DNA from: Kiritimatiellia bacterium
GTDB taxonomy: Bacteria; Verrucomicrobiota; Kiritimatiellia; RFP12; UBA1067
Length of the DNA stretch: 15,286 nucleotides
Assembly: GCA_017547265.1 (NCBI GenBank)
Contig: JAFYQC010000066.1
Coordinates: forward strand, 1-15,286
Reading direction: 5' to 3'
Part shown: positions 14,101 to 15,286 of the stretch, piece by piece
How the letters are laid out: each line of letters begins with the position of its first letter
How positions within the stretch are numbered: the stretch's first letter is position 1
Made by a program: the position numbers and the translations under genes
The notes under the pieces: generated by a model
The model's database searches: none
The model's input: the letters and a program-made list of their open reading frames with translations, nothing else
What the model was told of the DNA's origin: nothing

Positions 14101-14312
14101 CGGCTGAAAAGCTTGTCGCACTCATAACGATGGTGGACGGCGAGCCGGTGGTTACGTATTCGCCGGGAGACTCGCAGATGGCGGCTGGTTTCAAGGCGGT
14201 AATCAAGGGTACGACTGATCTTGCGGCCGCGTTGTCCACATGGGAAGTAGTGACGGATACGCGTACGTCAACTTGCCGCTTCTTCCGCGTTGAGATTGTT
14301 CCCGACGACTGA
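11127..14312 (+). CDS. Secreted multidomain C10 (streptopain-type) cysteine peptidase
   Basis: 1061 residues. A signal peptide covers about 1-22 (VKRVVALIFTCIVVDAFA). Residues about 25-140 match the streptopain pro-domain in outline (MLWIVVLAPGGHVIFSGSD, DPIVGFS). The catalytic domain spans about 150-388: CGCVATAAAQ holds Cys191, VVAHGWAQDG holds His341, and NYGWGG supplies Asn355 and Trp358, as expected for family C10. A long C-terminal extension follows. It has an Fn3-like stretch (about 392-490), a jelly-roll or MAM-like module ending FVDDVVLTDV (490-586), a second Fn3-like stretch (590-645), another beta module encoded by AT-richer DNA (about 650-800) and a beta domain (815-920). It ends in a tail with DADSDGLPNWAEYVCGTSP (971-989), a calcium-binding TSP3/dockerin-like loop. 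Streptopain itself has about 400 residues. The product is probably cell-surface or secreted and degrades proteins; its substrate is unknown. Confidence 0.93.
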   Translation: MASGVKRVVALIFTCIVVDAFATVVSESDVRKAAEAFVSTDAIGSSLLSGRSVVDVSKRDMLWIVVLAPGGHVIFSGSDLVDPIVGFSKNDFAEPDPESPAFAVLEGADASVVAAEAQGDGTRHARWTKLLGGGATKSGLLRADNPSSGAVVVEPFLGEHFDQWQPYNDYAPVYEPDEAYEPYRGRCPCGCVATAAAQVFHHFKWPARIDSTITYDHTFVNGNGVDSSFPIRFNGHEPVDWDAISNTYSVYWSDPRGVQTEAVRYPIARLLLWCDVLANMFFEWDGSSANYEDIARNVSDWYTPGRWVSVGASADYSQVVADLQAGIPLQVGLDEHEVVAHGWAQDGTSKYIYLNYGWGGDNDGYYNMDNSTIDLDIQEIFVEHYPRAKPQIDPLPSVCDTNLTLRWHFPDFYTNKLSVFTVSLRKTATETTTVSENFSVPNGVVSGDDDIFKVGTHSKGYDGKLLYCVSAYSDGQYAIVNSAYYTFPEVYTLTSASELTLKLRSCYALSNVFEVQARFNGGEWTTIMSPSLSATGDSKWGTEMLNLGDHGGETIQLRFYKAYTGGSCYTEQDCIFVDDVVLTDVLPQGSAVTQDVSASARSYSFNGLEDGSTYSFTVTPVMSGALVAAEASDFAVTRTAGEMLVPVEGEVTNVSTNSVFPANDAGVQWSYVGSVTNSCNVSSVAKVTNCCVSAQLTGTLTEDSHLIFQWKGTAAISSRYNTSRYDTLKVSYINENNQSTVLHTDTNKSIMDAARTCDVDLSAYKGLKGAIKIELTTTRAKAYLRYGDLTIQHPCLTNICAQLQVYESRLVPALGMPEIRSVSSVSEGFYGECGTNTSAFTVICSSSVESLEARPSHLSLVRDEDVTVTKTGAGTFNVSITPSGVNEGNLRSRMILTLVGTDANGTKCYKDISLRFSEVAQVISDVVVSASTSGGESYSVVVPYSWIEGYGLASEGSGAAAHEAAVSATADADSDGLPNWAEYVCGTSPTDPAEKLVALITMVDGEPVVTYSPGDSQMAAGFKAVIKGTTDLAAALSTWEVVTDTRTSTCRFFRVEIVPDD

Positions 14313-14323
14313 AGGCAAGAGCC

Positions 14324-15190
14324 ATGGAGAAATGCCTCTCTGAGACAATAGCAGTGGTGCTTTGCGCGCTTTCCGCACTTGGCGGAGAACAGCTGATGAA
14401 CTTGCCGCCGCCCGAGAAAGGCGGGCGCTTCAAGACGCCGACGGATCTAGTGTGGCCAGAAAAGCCGGGCGATGCGGACGTGTGCCTGTGGTCGGGCGAC
14501 AGGTTCGCCGCGTGTTCCATCACCATCGACGATAACTGCAAGCCAGACCACGGGTGGTGGCTTAAGCTTTCCGAGGAGCTCGGCATCAAGCTTACGTGGT
14601 TCGTGATCACCGACCATTGCGTGCACAAGAGGAATGCCGGTTTCAACGGCACATGGGCGGACTGGCAGAAGCTCGCGGACGCCGGTGGCAAGGGCCATGT
14701 GCAGATGGTGGCCTTCGGCGAGACGCAGGAAGAGCCGAAGTGGATCCGCGGCAACAAGGCGCTCAAACGCGGCTGGAACATCGTCCTGTACCACTTCGTG
14801 CACGCAGGGCGAACAGACGATGACAGGGAGAAAAACGCCGCTGTCGCAGAGAAGGAGGTTCGCTACATCGCGTCTCTCAAGGACGAGCGCCTCTGGGTGT
14901 GCCGCTTCGACGATGCCGCGAAGTACGGGCAGGAGCGCGACTCCGCGACGCTTACGAGCGCCTTGAAAGGCGACAAGGTCGAGTTCACGCTGACCGACCG
15001 CATGAAGGATGACATTTTCGACTATCCGCTCACCGTCAAGGTTCGTCTCCCCGACGGCTGGAAGTCCGCGAAGGCGACGCAGGGCGGGAAGCCCGTCGCA
15101 GTGCGTTTCGTCTCTCACGACGGCGCTCCATATGCGCTTGTCGAGGCAGTTCCCGACAAAGGATCGGTCACGGTGGTCAGGGGTCAGTAG
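14324..15190 (+). CDS. Polysaccharide deacetylase-like protein lacking its central metal-binding motif
   Basis: 288 residues. The start follows the peptidase stop by 11 bp with only a weak ribosome binding site, so the two are probably co-transcribed. The N-terminus (MEKCLSETIAVVLCALSALGGEQ) may be a signal peptide. AACSITIDDNC (62-72), with Asp69 and Asp70, matches motif 1 of NodB-type deacetylases. LGIKLTWFVI is the next strand. IVLYHFVH (153-160) resembles motif 5. The H-x3-H metal-binding motif and the R-x-P motif expected between them are absent. Motifs 1 and 5 are only about 87 residues apart, shorter than usual, with GGKGH running straight into VQMVAFGE. The remainder (WVCRFDDAAKYGQERDSATL, then LPDGW and QGG) looks like the normal C-terminal beta region of such proteins. 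It is probably an in-frame internal deletion or a non-catalytic relative. Confidence 0.8.
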   Translation: MEKCLSETIAVVLCALSALGGEQLMNLPPPEKGGRFKTPTDLVWPEKPGDADVCLWSGDRFAACSITIDDNCKPDHGWWLKLSEELGIKLTWFVITDHCVHKRNAGFNGTWADWQKLADAGGKGHVQMVAFGETQEEPKWIRGNKALKRGWNIVLYHFVHAGRTDDDREKNAAVAEKEVRYIASLKDERLWVCRFDDAAKYGQERDSATLTSALKGDKVEFTLTDRMKDDIFDYPLTVKVRLPDGWKSAKATQGGKPVAVRFVSHDGAPYALVEAVPDKGSVTVVRGQ

Positions 15191-15203
15191 TTGACTAATC
15201 AAC
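15190..15203. other. Small hairpin after the last gene
   Basis: GTTGA-CTAA-TCAAC forms a 5-bp stem starting at the last base of the stop codon. No T-run follows directly, so it is at best a weak terminator. The remaining DNA to the right edge (15204-15286) is AT-rich and shows no gene. TTGTCA at 15234-15239 with an imperfect -10 near 15258 is a poor promoter candidate for a gene beyond the edge. Confidence 0.3.
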
Positions 15204-15286
15204 CTGATGTTGTCATCTTGCGTCTATCCCAGTTTGTCAAATAGAAAAGACACTCTGTAGATAACTTGGTGGTTTTTGATTTGCCA

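Overview
The window looks like chromosomal DNA of a fairly GC-rich bacterium, probably from the PVC group. I lean towards Kiritimatiellota/Verrucomicrobiota with moderate confidence. The best clue is the large secreted C10 cysteine peptidase, whose C-terminal tail carries a D-x-D-x-D-G calcium-binding loop and a closing ...RFFRVE... segment, as I recall for surface proteins of that clade. The unfamiliar lineage-type proteins around ordinary housekeeping genes also fit. All genes read rightward except tadA. No rRNA, tRNA, CRISPR array or complete insertion sequence was seen.

Layout. (1) 1-3146: a tight unit of a coiled-coil protein cut by the left edge, a TPR-containing exported protein and a tRNA-dihydrouridine synthase, joined by two ATGA stop/start overlaps. 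(2) 3147-4501: a single five-helix membrane protein of unknown function in a patch of short repeats. A 36-bp repeat lies on both sides of it, and a REP-like GGGG-ACAGA-CCCC palindrome follows it. (3) 4502-8480: a zinc-finger, low-complexity protein of unknown function overlapping pheT by 29 bp; pheS is absent from the window. (4) 8620-10547: an exported protein with an acidic linker, overlapping a GT2-GtrA fusion probably involved in polyprenyl-linked sugar transfer. (5) 10548-11126: a widespread-looking ACGCAGAG tandem repeat, then leftward tadA, then a nearly palindromic divergent promoter. (6) 11127-15190: a 1061-residue streptopain-type peptidase followed by a short polysaccharide-deacetylase-like protein that lacks its central metal-binding motif.

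Translation and cell-envelope work dominate. Dus, PheT and TadA act on tRNA. The GT2-GtrA protein, the exported proteins, the peptidase and the deacetylase relative act at or beyond the membrane.

The least explained signals are regulatory. Four promoters share an extended -10 element (TGN-TATAAT with an AT-rich upstream flank). Three of them sit so close to their start codons that the mRNAs should have almost no leader and no Shine-Dalgarno site. Two of the four form one imperfect palindrome between tadA and the peptidase gene. All functional statements come from reading the sequence; no database search was run.
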